In this document: piece after piece, positions 41,141-50,776 of the stretch
How positions within the stretch are numbered: the first letter of the stretch is position 1
How the letters are laid out: the number at the start of each line of letters is the position of its first letter
NCBI RefSeq assembly: GCF_914484835.1
Contig: NZ_CAJZAR010000049.1
Span: 157,812-221,811 of the forward strand
DNA from: Paraburkholderia tropica
GTDB lineage: Bacteria; Pseudomonadota; Gammaproteobacteria; Burkholderiales; Burkholderiaceae
DNA length: 64,000 nt
Direction: 5' to 3'
Position numbers and translations under genes: made by a program
Notes under the pieces: generated by a model
Seen by the model: only the letters and a program-made list of their open reading frames with translations
Told to the model about the DNA's origin: nothing
The model's database searches: none

Positions 41141-42679
41141 ATGTCCGCTCCGAATTCTTCCGCCCCGATTTTCTCCGCCCGCGCGATCGACAAGCGCTTT
41201 GGCGCGACCGTCGCGCTTTCGCATCTGGACTTTTCGATTGGCGCGGGCGAGGTGGTCGCGCTGATGGGCGCGAACGGCGCGGGCAAATCGACCTTCGTGA
41301 AGATCGTGAGCGGTGTGCAGGGCGCCGACGCGGGCGCAATGCAGCTCGACGGCCAGCGTTACGCGCCGGCTTCGCCGCTGGCCGCGCGCCAGTTGGGCGT
41401 GGCGACCGTGCATCAATCGATCGCCGATGCCGTGGTGCCCGCTTCGTCGATCGCCGATAACCTGCTGCTCGACGAACTCTGCGGCGGCGCGCAAAGCTGG
41501 TGGACGCCGCGCGCGACGCGGCGCGAACGTGCCCGTGAACTGGCCGCGCGCGTGGGGCTCGATGCCGATCTCGATGCGCCGCTCGGCACGCTCGCGCTGG
41601 CCGCGCAACAACGCGTCGTGCTGGCGCGCGCGCTGGCCACGCGGCCGCGTCTCTTGATCCTCGATGAGCCCACGGCCAGCCTGTCCGCCGCCGAGGCCGC
41701 GCGCCTGCACGCGCTCGTCGACACCTTGCGCGACGAGGGCGTGGCCGTGTTGCTGGTCTCGCATCGGCTCGCGGATCTGCGCCGTCTCGCGACGCGCGTG
41801 GCGGTGCTGCGCGATGGCCGCGTCGTATCGCAGCAAAGCGCGCCGGTCGACTTCGACGCCGCGCTCGAAACGATGATCGGCCGTCCTTTACCGCCGCCGC
41901 GTATTGATTCGTATGACGAACTAAATAATGGAGAGGCGATTCTGCAGTTGCGCCAACTGCGTCTCACCGACCGTACCGCTGCATTCGATCTCGACGTGCG
42001 CGATGGCGAAATCGTCGCCGTGGTGGGGCCGGTGGGCGCAGGCAAGTCGCGGCTCGCGCAGACGATCTTCGGTGCGACGCGTGCGTTCGCGGGCGAGATG
42101 CGGCTCGACGGCGCGCCGTGGCGTCCGCGCACGCCCGGCGACGCGATCCGCGCGGGTGTGTTTCTCGCGGGCGAGGACCGGTGGCGCACCTCGCTGTTTC
42201 CTGATGCCGTGCCCTTCGCCTCGATTGCGGGGACGATCGGCTTTCCGTTTCTGTCGCGCTGGAGCCGGGGCGCCTTCGTCGCGCGCGAGCGCGAGCGCGC
42301 CGCCGCGCGTGCGGCCATCGACGCGTTCGGCATTCGCTGCGCGGGGCCGGACGATCGTCTGCCGCGACTGTCCGGCGGCAATCAGCAGAAAGTGCTGCTC
42401 GCGCGCTGGCACGCCGAACCCGCGCGCGTGCTGCTGCTCGACGAACCGTTTCAGGGCGTGGACGCGGGCGCGCGCGCCGATATCGCGGCGACGCTGCGGC
42501 GCGAAGCGCCGGGCCGCGCGACCCTCGTATTGGTGAGCGATCTGGAGGAGGCGCACGAAGTCGCCGACCGCATCGTGTATTTCGATCGGGGCGCGTTAGA
42601 CCTTGGCGCGTTAGAGACCGCCGATCCGTTTGAAGCCAGCCATCCTGCCGAAGCCATCGAATCGCAATCGACACACTAA
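41141..42679 (+). CDS. ABC importer ATPase, ribose/monosaccharide type (two cassettes)
   Basis: 512 residues with two ABC domains as in RbsA. Cassette 1 has GANGAGKS (about 48-55) and LLILDEPTASLS, but its signature is degenerate (LALAAQQRVVLARAL rather than LSGGQQQ). Cassette 2 has GPVGAGKS (about 300), LSGGNQQKVLLARW and VLLLDEPFQGVD. It powers import by the permease next door. Its relation to sulfur or sugar substrates is not known; the operon faces the monooxygenase genes. Confidence 0.9.
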   Translation: MSAPNSSAPIFSARAIDKRFGATVALSHLDFSIGAGEVVALMGANGAGKSTFVKIVSGVQGADAGAMQLDGQRYAPASPLAARQLGVATVHQSIADAVVPASSIADNLLLDELCGGAQSWWTPRATRRERARELAARVGLDADLDAPLGTLALAAQQRVVLARALATRPRLLILDEPTASLSAAEAARLHALVDTLRDEGVAVLLVSHRLADLRRLATRVAVLRDGRVVSQQSAPVDFDAALETMIGRPLPPPRIDSYDELNNGEAILQLRQLRLTDRTAAFDLDVRDGEIVAVVGPVGAGKSRLAQTIFGATRAFAGEMRLDGAPWRPRTPGDAIRAGVFLAGEDRWRTSLFPDAVPFASIAGTIGFPFLSRWSRGAFVARERERAAARAAIDAFGIRCAGPDDRLPRLSGGNQQKVLLARWHAEPARVLLLDEPFQGVDAGARADIAATLRREAPGRATLVLVSDLEEAHEVADRIVYFDRGALDLGALETADPFEASHPAEAIESQSTH

Positions 42680-42696
42680 GCAACTCAAAAGCGACC

Positions 42697-43770
42697 ATGA
42701 AAAGCGCCGCCACTCCGCTCGTCACCGATGTCACCGATCAACCGCTGCCGCACGCGGCATCCGGTACATCACAACCGCGCCGCCTGCTCGTACTGCTTGA
42801 ACGCAGCGGCCTGCTGCTCGTGCTCGCCGCCATGCTCGTGCTGTTCACCGCGCGCGAGCCCGCGTTTCTGAACGTCGCGAATCTCTTCAGCATCCTGCAG
42901 GCGGTCTCGATCGTCGCGCTGCTCGGCATCGGCGTGACGATCACGCTGGCGGCGGGCGGCTTCGATCTGTCCGTCGGCAGCGTGGCGGCGTCGGCGCAAA
43001 TGGCGGCCAGCTACGTGCTGGTGGTCTGGCACGGCAACGCGTGGGAAGCGGCGGCGGCCTGCCTCGCGCTGGGCGTGGCGGCGGGGCTGTTCAACGGCGT
43101 GCTCATCACGCGCTTGCATGTGCCCGATCAGCTCGCGACGCTTGGCACGCTGTTTCTGCTCGCGGGCCTGCAACTGATCCCCACGGGCGGACGCTCGCTC
43201 GCCACCGGCACGATCCTGCCCGACGGCAGCGAAGCGAGCGGCACCTTCCCCGATGCCTTTCTCGCGCTGGGCCGCGCGCGTTTCTTCTTCGACGTGGTGC
43301 CCGCGCCGGTGCTCGTGCTCGCGGTGCTCACGGTGTTCGTCTCGGTCGTGATGGCGGCCACGCGCTGGGGCCGCGTGATCTACGCGATCGGCGGCAACGA
43401 AACGGCGGCGCGGCTCGCGGGCGCGCCCGCCGCGCGCTATCGCGTGGCGGCGTATGTGGCCTCGGGCGCGCTGGCGTCGCTCGGCGGTCTGCTGATCGCG
43501 GCGCGCGTGGGACGCGGTGACGTCAGCGCGGGCCATTCGCTGCTGCTCGACGCCGTGGCGGCCTCGCTGGTCGGCTACGCGGTGTGGGGCGCGAAGCGGC
43601 CCAACGTGCCGGGCACGGTGATCGGCGCGGTGTTCGTCGGCGTGCTGCTCAACGGCTTGACGATGCTGAACGCGCCGTACTACTTGCAGGATTGCATCAA
43701 GGGCGCGCTGCTGGTGGTGGCGCTGGCGTTCACCTTCAGCATCGGCCGCAGAAACGACGCCCGCGCGTGA
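42697..43770 (+). CDS. ABC importer permease, ribose type (RbsC family)
   Basis: 357 residues with about ten membrane helices. The family block LLGIGVTITLAAGGFDLSVG near residue 75 is characteristic of RbsC/AraH-type permeases; YAIGGNETAARLAGAPAARY near residue 230 is the ATPase contact region. It starts 17 bp after the ATPase gene and ends 84 bp before the binding-protein gene. Confidence 0.92.
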   Translation: MKSAATPLVTDVTDQPLPHAASGTSQPRRLLVLLERSGLLLVLAAMLVLFTAREPAFLNVANLFSILQAVSIVALLGIGVTITLAAGGFDLSVGSVAASAQMAASYVLVVWHGNAWEAAAACLALGVAAGLFNGVLITRLHVPDQLATLGTLFLLAGLQLIPTGGRSLATGTILPDGSEASGTFPDAFLALGRARFFFDVVPAPVLVLAVLTVFVSVVMAATRWGRVIYAIGGNETAARLAGAPAARYRVAAYVASGALASLGGLLIAARVGRGDVSAGHSLLLDAVAASLVGYAVWGAKRPNVPGTVIGAVFVGVLLNGLTMLNAPYYLQDCIKGALLVVALAFTFSIGRRNDARA

Positions 43771-43854
43771 AGCGTGGGGTCAGGTAGAGAAAATGCGTTT
43801 GAATAAAAAGTGGGTCCGATAAACATAGGAAACCTGAATAACAAGAGGAGCAAT

Positions 43855-44925
43855 ATGAACAAGTCGATGTCCCGTACCGGCCGCCGTGCGATCGGCGCAA
43901 TCAGTGCAATCGCCTTGAGCGCGGCGGCGCTGTTCGGCGCCGTCTCCGCGCAGGCCGCGCCGCTCAAGGGCGCGCCCGCGCCGTTCGACAAGGGCGGCGT
44001 GAAGATCGCGCTCGTCAACTATCTCTCGGAAGGCGACTTCTTCCAGGCCTACGAGGCGGGCGCGCAGAAGCAGGCGAAGGCGCTCGGCATCGACCTGCGC
44101 ATTTACGAAGGACGTCAGGACGCTGCGCAGCAGCGCGATCAGATCCAGCAGGCGATCAATCTGGGCGTGTCCGCGATCATCGTCAATCACGGGCTGCCCG
44201 AGTCGCTGAAGGACGTCGTGCAGCAGGCGCTCGACAAGGGCATCAAGGTCGTGGCCTTCGACGTCGATCTCGCCAATCCGAAGATCCCGCAGATCGAACA
44301 GAGCGATCACGACCTCGCCACGCTGCTGCTCGGCCAGGCCGTGAAGGACAACGGCAACGCGTTCTCGGCGGGGTATGTCTACGTGGCGGGCTTCGCGCCG
44401 CTCGATCGCCGCGACGCCGTGTGGCAGGCGTTCAAGCAGGCGCATCCGGGCGTGCGCGAGCAGGCGCGCTGGGGCACGGTCGACAATCCGATCGCGCAGT
44501 CGGTGGCGAATCAGGCGGCGGCCGCGTATCGCGCGCATCCCGACATTCGCGTGGTGATCGCGCCCTACGACGAGTTCGCGCGCGGCGCGAGCCTCGCCGC
44601 CGACGAGGCCAACGTCGCCAGCAAGCTGCGCATTTACAGCGCCGATATTTCCACCGCCGATATCGAGGCGATCCGCGCACCGGGCAGCGCCTGGGTGGCG
44701 ACGGCGGCGACCAATCCCGCCGTGGTGGGCGCGGTCTCGGTGCGCGCGGCGGCGCTCGATGTGGCGGGGCAGCCGCTCGCGCATCACATCGTCGTGAAGC
44801 CCACCCTGGTCACGCGCGACGATCTCGTGAAAAACGACATCCACACGATCGCCGAGCTGGGCGCGAAATTCCCGGCGTTCCGCGTCAGCGACGCGGCGAC
44901 GGCGGCGTGGATTCCGGTGGACTGA
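43855..44925 (+). CDS. ABC importer periplasmic binding protein, ribose type
   Basis: 356 residues from ATG 43855, after AGAGGAG. Signal peptide about residues 1-31 (AIGAISAIALSAAALFG then SAQAA). The mature part has the type I binding fold: VKIALVNYLSEGDFFQAYEA, DAAQQRDQIQQAINLGVSAI and KVVAFDVDL. It is shown by fold to bind a small polar ligand, possibly a sugar or autoinducer-like compound. Within the operon it is the third gene; the usual ribose genes (rbsD, rbsK) are absent. Confidence 0.9.
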   Translation: MNKSMSRTGRRAIGAISAIALSAAALFGAVSAQAAPLKGAPAPFDKGGVKIALVNYLSEGDFFQAYEAGAQKQAKALGIDLRIYEGRQDAAQQRDQIQQAINLGVSAIIVNHGLPESLKDVVQQALDKGIKVVAFDVDLANPKIPQIEQSDHDLATLLLGQAVKDNGNAFSAGYVYVAGFAPLDRRDAVWQAFKQAHPGVREQARWGTVDNPIAQSVANQAAAAYRAHPDIRVVIAPYDEFARGASLAADEANVASKLRIYSADISTADIEAIRAPGSAWVATAATNPAVVGAVSVRAAALDVAGQPLAHHIVVKPTLVTRDDLVKNDIHTIAELGAKFPAFRVSDAATAAWIPVD

Positions 44926-45085
44926 TCGGCCACTTCTACGCTCCCGCTTCGCGCGGATATTCCTTTCGCTGCTTACGATCTGAGCGATTGTTGGTTCGTT
45001 CTGGCGTCCGCGCTTCTTATGCTTGGCGAATTCGGGAGGCACATTGCGTGCCTCCCCATGCAGCCAGACAAACAGGGGAAAGCCG

Positions 45086-46156
45086 ATGCGGGACCACACG
45101 ATCAACCAATTCACGAACACGCACGACGACGCACGCGGGAACACGCCGCTCTGGCGCCGATTGACTTCCGCGTTGCGCGCCGCCGCCGCGCTTGCGCCGC
45201 TGGCGTTGCTCGCCGTGTCGCCCTCGCACGCGCAGGCCGCGAGCGCCGCGCCCGCCGAACTCAAGCTCGATTACGCCTACTACTCGCCCGAAAGCCTCGT
45301 CATCAAGCGCAACGGCTGGCTCGAACAGGCCTTCGCGCCCGATCACACGCAGGTGCGCTGGGTGCTGAGCCTCGGCAGCAATCGCGCGCTGGAATACCTC
45401 AATAGCGGCGCGATCGACATCGGGTCGACCGCCGGTCTCGCGGCGGTGCTCGGCAAGGCCAACGGCAATCCGATCAAGACCGTTTATATCTTCTCGCGCC
45501 CCGAATGGACCGCGCTGGTCGTGCGCAAGGATTCGCCGATCAAGACGCTCGCGGACCTCAAGGGCAAGAAGATCGCGGCGACCAAGGGCACCGATCCGTA
45601 TCTCTTCACGCTGCGCGCGCTGCATACGGCGGGTCTCACGCGCGACGACGTCGAGATCGTCAATCTTCAGCATCCCGACGGACGCACCGCGCTCGTCAAC
45701 GGCCAGGTCGATGCGTGGGCCGGGCTCGATCCGCACATGGCCGCTGCGCAGATCGACAATGGCGCGCGTCTGCTGTACCGCAACGTCGACTTCAATACGT
45801 GGGGCTTTCTGAACGTGCGCGACGATTTCCTCAAGCAGTACCCGGATACCGTGGCACGCGTGCTCAAGGTCTACGAACGCGCGCGCGTGTGGATCGGCGA
45901 ACATCCGAACGAGGCGGCGCAGATCGTTGCAGAGGATTCCAAAGTATCGCTCGCGGTCGCGAAGCTGCAACTGAGCCGCAACGATTTCAGCCAGCCGCAG
46001 CCGGGCGCGAAGCAGATCGAGGCGCTCGAAGCCGCCGCGCCGATTCTCGCGCAGGAAAACCTCGTGAAGCCGGGGACGAATCTGAACCAGGTGATCGAGT
46101 CGCTGATCGATACGCAGGCATCGGAGTCGGCGCTGGCATCGGCGCAGCGCCAGTAA
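45086..46156 (+). CDS. ABC importer periplasmic binding protein, sulfonate type (SsuA-like)
   Basis: 356 residues from ATG 45086 (CAGGGGAAA upstream). Signal peptide about residues 20-50 (RAAAALAPLALLAVSPSHAQ). The mature part has the NMT1/SsuA fold: EYLNSGAIDIGSTAGLAAVL, TLADLKGKKIAATKGTDPYL, VNGQVDAWAGLDPHMAAAQI. Members bind alkanesulfonates, taurine or aromatic sulfonates. It heads a three-gene operon with permease and ATPase. Confidence 0.88.
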   Translation: MRDHTINQFTNTHDDARGNTPLWRRLTSALRAAAALAPLALLAVSPSHAQAASAAPAELKLDYAYYSPESLVIKRNGWLEQAFAPDHTQVRWVLSLGSNRALEYLNSGAIDIGSTAGLAAVLGKANGNPIKTVYIFSRPEWTALVVRKDSPIKTLADLKGKKIAATKGTDPYLFTLRALHTAGLTRDDVEIVNLQHPDGRTALVNGQVDAWAGLDPHMAAAQIDNGARLLYRNVDFNTWGFLNVRDDFLKQYPDTVARVLKVYERARVWIGEHPNEAAQIVAEDSKVSLAVAKLQLSRNDFSQPQPGAKQIEALEAAAPILAQENLVKPGTNLNQVIESLIDTQASESALASAQRQ

Positions 46157-46188
46157 GCGCACATAAGCGCAGGTTAAGAGGATTCGCG

Positions 46189-47115
46189 ATGGCTATCGAC
46201 GAGTTGAGCGTGCCCACCCTGACGCGCGCCGCCGCCGCGCCGGGCTCGCCGGGCGCTCACGCGCCGCGCGTATTGCAGGGCGGGGCGCATGAGGCCGAGC
46301 ACGCCGATACGCAAACCGGTCAGCAGGAGCATGCAGCGGCAGGCGCGCCGCGTCGCTGGCGCATCGCGGGCGCGCTGCTGCCGTTTGCGTTTCTCGCACT
46401 GCTCGAAGCGCTCGTGCGCGGCGGCGTGCTGCCCGACAACCTCGTGCCCGCGCCCAGCGAAATCGCCCAGGCGCTCTGGCAACTGGGCGGCGCGCGGCTT
46501 TCGCTGCATATCGCCGCGAGCACGGCGCGCGTCGCGCTGGGTTTCGGCTGCGGCGCGGCGCTCGCCATCGCGGTGGGCGCGGCGATGGGCCTGAGCCGAC
46601 GCCTCGACGCCTTACTCGACCCGAGTTTTCAGGCGCTGCGCGCGATTCCGTCGCTTGCGTGGGTGCCTGTGCTGCTGCTGTGGATGGGGATCGACGAAGC
46701 GCCGAAAATCACGCTCGTCGCGATCGGCGCGTTCTTTCCCGTGCATCTGAGCGTGGTGTCCGGCATCCGCAACGTGGACCGCAAGCTCGTCGAACTCGGC
46801 GCGGTCTACCGGCTGCCGCCGTGGCGTCTGTTCACGCGCATTCTGCTGCCCGCCGCGCTGCCGCAGATTCTCACGGGCCTGCGCACGGGGCTCGCGGTCT
46901 CGTGGATGTTCGTGGTTGCCGCCGAACTGATCGCGGCCACGCGCGGCCTCGGCTATCTGCTCAGTGACGGACGCGAAACGGGCCGGCCCGACATCGTGTT
47001 CGGCGCGATCCTGCTGCTCGGCCTGTTCGGCAAACTCACGGACAGCGCGATGCGTCTGGTCGAAACCCGCGTGCTCGCATGGCGCGACACGGCACACGAC
47101 GGAGCGCGCGCATGA
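46189..47115 (+). CDS. ABC importer permease, sulfonate type (SsuC-like)
   Basis: 308 residues from ATG 46189. A 55-residue polar N-terminal extension rich in Ala, Gly and His precedes the first helix (LLPFAFLALLEALVRGGVLP). The EAA loop is LVELGAVYRLPPWRLFTRIL; the fold is that of the SsuC/TauC family. It ends with a four-base overlap into the ATPase gene. Confidence 0.9.
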   Translation: MAIDELSVPTLTRAAAAPGSPGAHAPRVLQGGAHEAEHADTQTGQQEHAAAGAPRRWRIAGALLPFAFLALLEALVRGGVLPDNLVPAPSEIAQALWQLGGARLSLHIAASTARVALGFGCGAALAIAVGAAMGLSRRLDALLDPSFQALRAIPSLAWVPVLLLWMGIDEAPKITLVAIGAFFPVHLSVVSGIRNVDRKLVELGAVYRLPPWRLFTRILLPAALPQILTGLRTGLAVSWMFVVAAELIAATRGLGYLLSDGRETGRPDIVFGAILLLGLFGKLTDSAMRLVETRVLAWRDTAHDGARA

Positions 47116-47879
47116 ACGCCCCCGCATTGCTCGATCTCGACATCCGCAGTAAACGCTATGGCGCGCGGCCGATTCTCGACGCGCTGCGGCTTACGCTCGC
47201 GCCCGGCGAAGTGGTCGCGCTGCTCGGCCCGAGCGGTTGCGGCAAGAGCACGCTGCTGCGCATCGCGGCGGGACTCGACCGCGACTACGCGGGCACGGTC
47301 GCGCTCGACGGCGCGCCGCTGCGCGGGCCGTCGCCGCTCGCGGGCGTGATTTTTCAGGAGCCGCGTCTGCTGCCGTGGCTGCGCGTCGCCGACAACGTCT
47401 GCTTCCCGGAGCGCGCGCGTGGCGCGGCGGCGGCGCGCGTGGCCGCGCTGCTCGACGAAGTGGGCCTGCACGCCGACGACGGCGCGCGCTGGCCCAAGCA
47501 TCTTTCGGGCGGCATGGCGCAGCGCGTCGCCATTGCGCGCGGCCTGTTCGCGCAGCCGCGCCTGCTGCTGCTCGACGAACCGTTCAGCGCCGTCGACGCG
47601 ATGACGCGCATGCGTCTGCAAGACCTGCTGCTGACGCTCGTGCAGGCGCATCGCATGGCGGCGCTGGTGGTCACGCACGATATCGACGAGGCGCTGTATC
47701 TCGCCGACCGCGTCGTGCTGCTGGAACCGGCGAAGGGCGCGGCCACGCGTGCGACGAGTCACGTATTCGACGTGACGCAGCCGCGCGCGCAGCGCCGCGA
47801 GCAGGGCGCGGACCGCGCGTTGCGCGCGGAGCTGATGGCGCGGCTGGAGGCCTCGGTGGGGGCGCCGCTGGCGGCTTGA
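47112..47879 (+). CDS. ABC importer ATPase, sulfonate type (SsuB-like)
   Basis: 255 residues. Walker A GPSGCGKS near residue 40, FQEPRLLPWLRVADNV as the Q-loop region typical of SsuB/TauB, signature LSGGMAQRVAIARGL, Walker B LLLLDEPFSAVD and switch VVTHDIDEALYLADR. ATG 47112 overlaps the permease stop (ATGA). Completes the sulfonate-type importer. Confidence 0.92.
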   Translation: MNAPALLDLDIRSKRYGARPILDALRLTLAPGEVVALLGPSGCGKSTLLRIAAGLDRDYAGTVALDGAPLRGPSPLAGVIFQEPRLLPWLRVADNVCFPERARGAAAARVAALLDEVGLHADDGARWPKHLSGGMAQRVAIARGLFAQPRLLLLDEPFSAVDAMTRMRLQDLLLTLVQAHRMAALVVTHDIDEALYLADRVVLLEPAKGAATRATSHVFDVTQPRAQRREQGADRALRAELMARLEASVGAPLAA

Positions 47880-48003
47880 CGTGGCGTTGGAGAAGGCGGG
47901 CGGCGTGTCACGCTTTCAGGCGATCGTAAGGCGCGCACGTTAGCATCGGTGCCTTGGGTGTGCGCTCGCGCGCGAGCCACGCCGCTTCACCGCTGTCAAA
48001 ACG

Positions 48004-48828
48004 ATGTCCACCCACTTTTCATGCACGATGTGTGGCCGCTGCTGCCACGATCTGCGCATTCCCCTCAGCCTGGCCGAAGCGCGCGTGTGGCTGCGCGACG
48101 GCGGCGACGTCCAACTCTTCTGCGAGGCCTTGCCCTGGCCGGTCGAACCCTCCGCCGACGACGCCCACGCCGCGTACAAACGCGCGCGCTCGTTCGCCGC
48201 GATGAGCGGCACGTTGCCGGTGCGCATCGTCGCGATGGTGGTGGCCGCGTTCGACGGCCCGTGTCCGAATCTGCTGCCCGATCTGCGCTGTGGCGCCTAC
48301 GATCACCGGCCGCGCGTGTGCCGCATCTATCCCGCCGAAGTGAATCCCTTCGTGGCGTTCGATCCGTCCGCGAAGGGCTGTCCGCCCGAAGCGTGGGAAT
48401 CGCGCTATCCGGTATTTGAAATCGCGGGGCGTTACGTCAATGAGACGGTGCAGGCCGATATCGCGCTGCGCCGCGGTTCGGATGTCGCCGATGTGCCGGG
48501 CAAGCGCGCGCTCTGCGGCGAACTCGGCGTGCGCATGGCCGCGCTCGCGAATGAAGGTTTCGTGATCGTCAATCCGGGCCGCGACGCGATGGATGCGGCG
48601 CTGGCGGCCGCCATCGCGCACGTCGAAACGTCGGGGCAAAACGCGGCGCAGTGCACGGCGCAGTACACGGATGAAATCGACTCCGGCGCATGGACGGTGA
48701 TTTCGAACCGGCACGCCACGCGCGCGACGCTCGCTTCAGTGGACGCCGAAGCCGCGCCGCCCGATGCATTGATGACATCGCCGACGCCCCAGCACTACCT
48801 GGGTTTTCATGCCGCGAGCGAGGCGTGA
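48004..48828 (+). CDS. YkgJ-family cysteine-cluster protein
   Basis: 274 residues. The N-terminus has CTMCGRCCHDLRIPLSLAEA (CxxCxxCC) and later CPNLLPDLRCGAYDHRPRVC, together the zinc or iron chelating cluster of the YkgJ/UPF0153 family. The family length is usually shorter, so the C-terminal 130 residues are an extension without recognised domains. Function unknown; possible metal binding or Fe-S assembly. Starts 124 bp after the SsuB-like gene. Confidence 0.8.
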   Translation: MSTHFSCTMCGRCCHDLRIPLSLAEARVWLRDGGDVQLFCEALPWPVEPSADDAHAAYKRARSFAAMSGTLPVRIVAMVVAAFDGPCPNLLPDLRCGAYDHRPRVCRIYPAEVNPFVAFDPSAKGCPPEAWESRYPVFEIAGRYVNETVQADIALRRGSDVADVPGKRALCGELGVRMAALANEGFVIVNPGRDAMDAALAAAIAHVETSGQNAAQCTAQYTDEIDSGAWTVISNRHATRATLASVDAEAAPPDALMTSPTPQHYLGFHAASEA

Positions 48829-48930
48829 GTGACGCGCGACTGACGCATCATAGAAGCGCGTCACAGGAGCGCCACAGCAGCGTGCGAGCCGGGCGGCCCG
48901 CGTCGCGTTCAGCACGACATCAGCGCAAGC

Positions 48931-49053
48931 TCAGCACCACACCACGCGATCGTAGTCCACGGTCCGGCGATAGATGTTCTTGCCGCGCCAGCTCGAAAAT
49001 TCCATGTAGGCACATTCGAGCACCAGGATCCAGTTCGTCACGCCCATTGCCAT
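48931..49053 (-). CDS. Small 40-residue protein (short gene)
   Basis: A short frame starting ATG 49053 or ATG 49047 (MGVTNWILVLECAYMEF) and ending in RRTVDYDRVVWC with TGA at 48931. A GGGG ribosome site lies 6-8 bases ahead of the second start. More than 80 percent of third codon positions are G or C, as in real genes here. Two cysteines and many aromatics suggest a folded or membrane-near mini-protein. Not recognised. Confidence 0.5.
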   Translation of the reverse strand: MAMGVTNWILVLECAYMEFSSWRGKNIYRRTVDYDRVVWC

Positions 49054-49534
49054 TCCCCATTGTTAGTTTGAATGCAAGGCCAGTCTAGGAGCGAGCCCCT
49101 GCAGACGAAGCGTCGAGCACAACCGGATTGACCGGTCAGTTCGGGCATTCATGCCAGGTGCCGCGCCGCCCTGGCTTCTTACCTGCATGTTGCGCCGCAA
49201 CTCGGGTACCTGAAAAGGACTGCGCGCCGAGTTGTTGCGGTTTGCACACACGCGTGCGGGTTATGGGGATGGTTGTGCGCGTGCGTGTTCAGCAAACCTA
49301 GCTTCGCGCATGCGCGCGTGACGTTCCGTGCGTTGGCGGACGTTACGGCGCAGGGATTTCGCGTCGTCTGCGTGGCACGCGACATGCAGCGGCTGCAACG
49401 GTTAGACTGCTGCCATGACGCGCTGGCCCTTTTTTCGACGGTGCCGTCCGCAACGCAGCATCGATCACGTCTTACCTGCTGTAACTTTTGCCGCTTCATT
49501 TGCCGCTTTTTTGTCGCCGATTTTTGCCGATCCC
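49054..49534. other. Non-coding gap before the Rieske gene
   Basis: About 480 bp. Open frames here lack support; an in-frame extension of the Rieske gene up to 49415 has no fitting sequence. It should hold the promoters of the Rieske gene and of the small leftward gene. Confidence 0.4.
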
Positions 49535-50713
49535 ATGCTGAAAAATCTCTGGTACGTCGTGGCCGCATCGGCCGATCTGCGCGACGCGCTGTTGCCGGTC
49601 ACGCTGCTCGGTCATCGCTTCGTCGCGTTTCGCGACACCGAAGGCCGCGCGCGCCTGCTCTCCGATATCTGCGTGCATCGCGGCGCGTCGCTCGCGGCGG
49701 GGCAGCGCGTGAACGGCGAAGTGCAATGTCCGTATCACGGCTGGCGTTATGGCGGCGACGGCGTCTGCACGCATATTCCCGCGCAGCCGCAGGCGCGCAT
49801 TCCGGCGCGCGCGCGCGTCGACGGCTATCCGGTGGTCGAGCGTCATGGCTGGATCTGGGCGTTCCTCGGCGATCTGCCCGAAGCGGAACGGCCGCCGCTG
49901 CCGCCGCTCGATTGGGCCGACGATCCCAACGTGCGCGTCGTGCACGGCACCTTCGACTGGGACGCGAACTGGGAACGCATCGTCGAGAACGGGCTCGATT
50001 TCGCGCATGCGCCGTTCGTGCACGGCACCTCGTTCGGTGCGCCGGACCGGCCCGAGATCGACGGTTTCGACGTGAGCGCGCCCGATGCGTGGAGCGGCCA
50101 CGCGCGGCTCGTGATGCAGCGTCCCGTGCGCCGTGGACTGCTGCGCCGCCGACCGAGCGGCGAGCACGTGGAAGTCGTCACGCAGACGGGTTATCACCTG
50201 AGCGGCCCGTGCGCGACGCTCGAATTGCAACTGGGCAACGGCTGGCGCATCTATATCGTGTCGGCGCATGTGCCGGTGGATGCGCTGCACACGCGCACGT
50301 ACTGGATGATGGGGCGCACGTTCCTGAAGAGTCCGCTGCTCGACGCGCGGTTTCGCGCGCGCAATCTGCGCATCTTCGAGGAGGATCACGCGGTGTTGCG
50401 GCGCGTGCGTCCCGAGTGCGTGCCGGATGGCTGGCAGAGCGAGGTGTCGGTGAAATCGGATGCGTTGCAGATTGCGTTTCGCCAGCGCGTGCGTGCGCTT
50501 GAAAAGCAGGGCTGGCTCGCGGCGCCGCCGGGTTCCGCTGAAGCGTCAGGTCATGTCGAGAGCAAACGCGCGATCAACGTGATCGCGTGTCCCGCGCGGC
50601 GCGAAGTATCGACGTGGGCGCTCGACGGCGCGCTTACGCCAGGCGCGACGACTGTGCCGACTGTGCCAATTGTGCCGATCACGGGCGACAACGCAGCGCC
50701 ATCGCGCGACTAG
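49535..50713 (+). CDS. Rieske non-heme iron oxygenase (VanA/PobA-like)
   Basis: 392 residues from ATG 49535 (MLKNLWYVVAAS), the usual start for this family. The Rieske centre is CVHRGASLAAGQRVNGEVQC followed by PYHGW (CxH...CxxH). The mononuclear iron site is ENGLDFAHAPFVHG near residue 155, with the two histidines and conserved aspartate. Enzymes of this class hydroxylate or demethylate aromatic acids with a separate reductase. No reductase gene is nearby. The C-terminal 50 residues are low-complexity Thr/Val/Pro. Confidence 0.88.
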   Translation: MLKNLWYVVAASADLRDALLPVTLLGHRFVAFRDTEGRARLLSDICVHRGASLAAGQRVNGEVQCPYHGWRYGGDGVCTHIPAQPQARIPARARVDGYPVVERHGWIWAFLGDLPEAERPPLPPLDWADDPNVRVVHGTFDWDANWERIVENGLDFAHAPFVHGTSFGAPDRPEIDGFDVSAPDAWSGHARLVMQRPVRRGLLRRRPSGEHVEVVTQTGYHLSGPCATLELQLGNGWRIYIVSAHVPVDALHTRTYWMMGRTFLKSPLLDARFRARNLRIFEEDHAVLRRVRPECVPDGWQSEVSVKSDALQIAFRQRVRALEKQGWLAAPPGSAEASGHVESKRAINVIACPARREVSTWALDGALTPGATTVPTVPIVPITGDNAAPSRD

Positions 50714-50719
50714 AAAAAT

Positions 50720-50755
50720 CACGCGCGGGCGCCTGAAAAACAGCGCCCGCGCGTG
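50720..50755. terminator. Strong hairpin between convergent Rieske and PRC-barrel genes
   Basis: A perfect 13-bp stem (50720-50732 with 50743-50755), 10-base A-rich loop, preceded by AAAAA on the plus strand, so it can end the leftward transcript with a U-run. Confidence 0.75.
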
Positions 50756-50776
50756 TCGATCACCTGTCAAACGTGA

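Noticed and set aside
38108..41836. Reading the leftward frame as one 1242-codon protein
   Set aside because: Only the part from 39568 down is the monooxygenase; the rest is a shadow of the DszC-like gene with its own frame and start.
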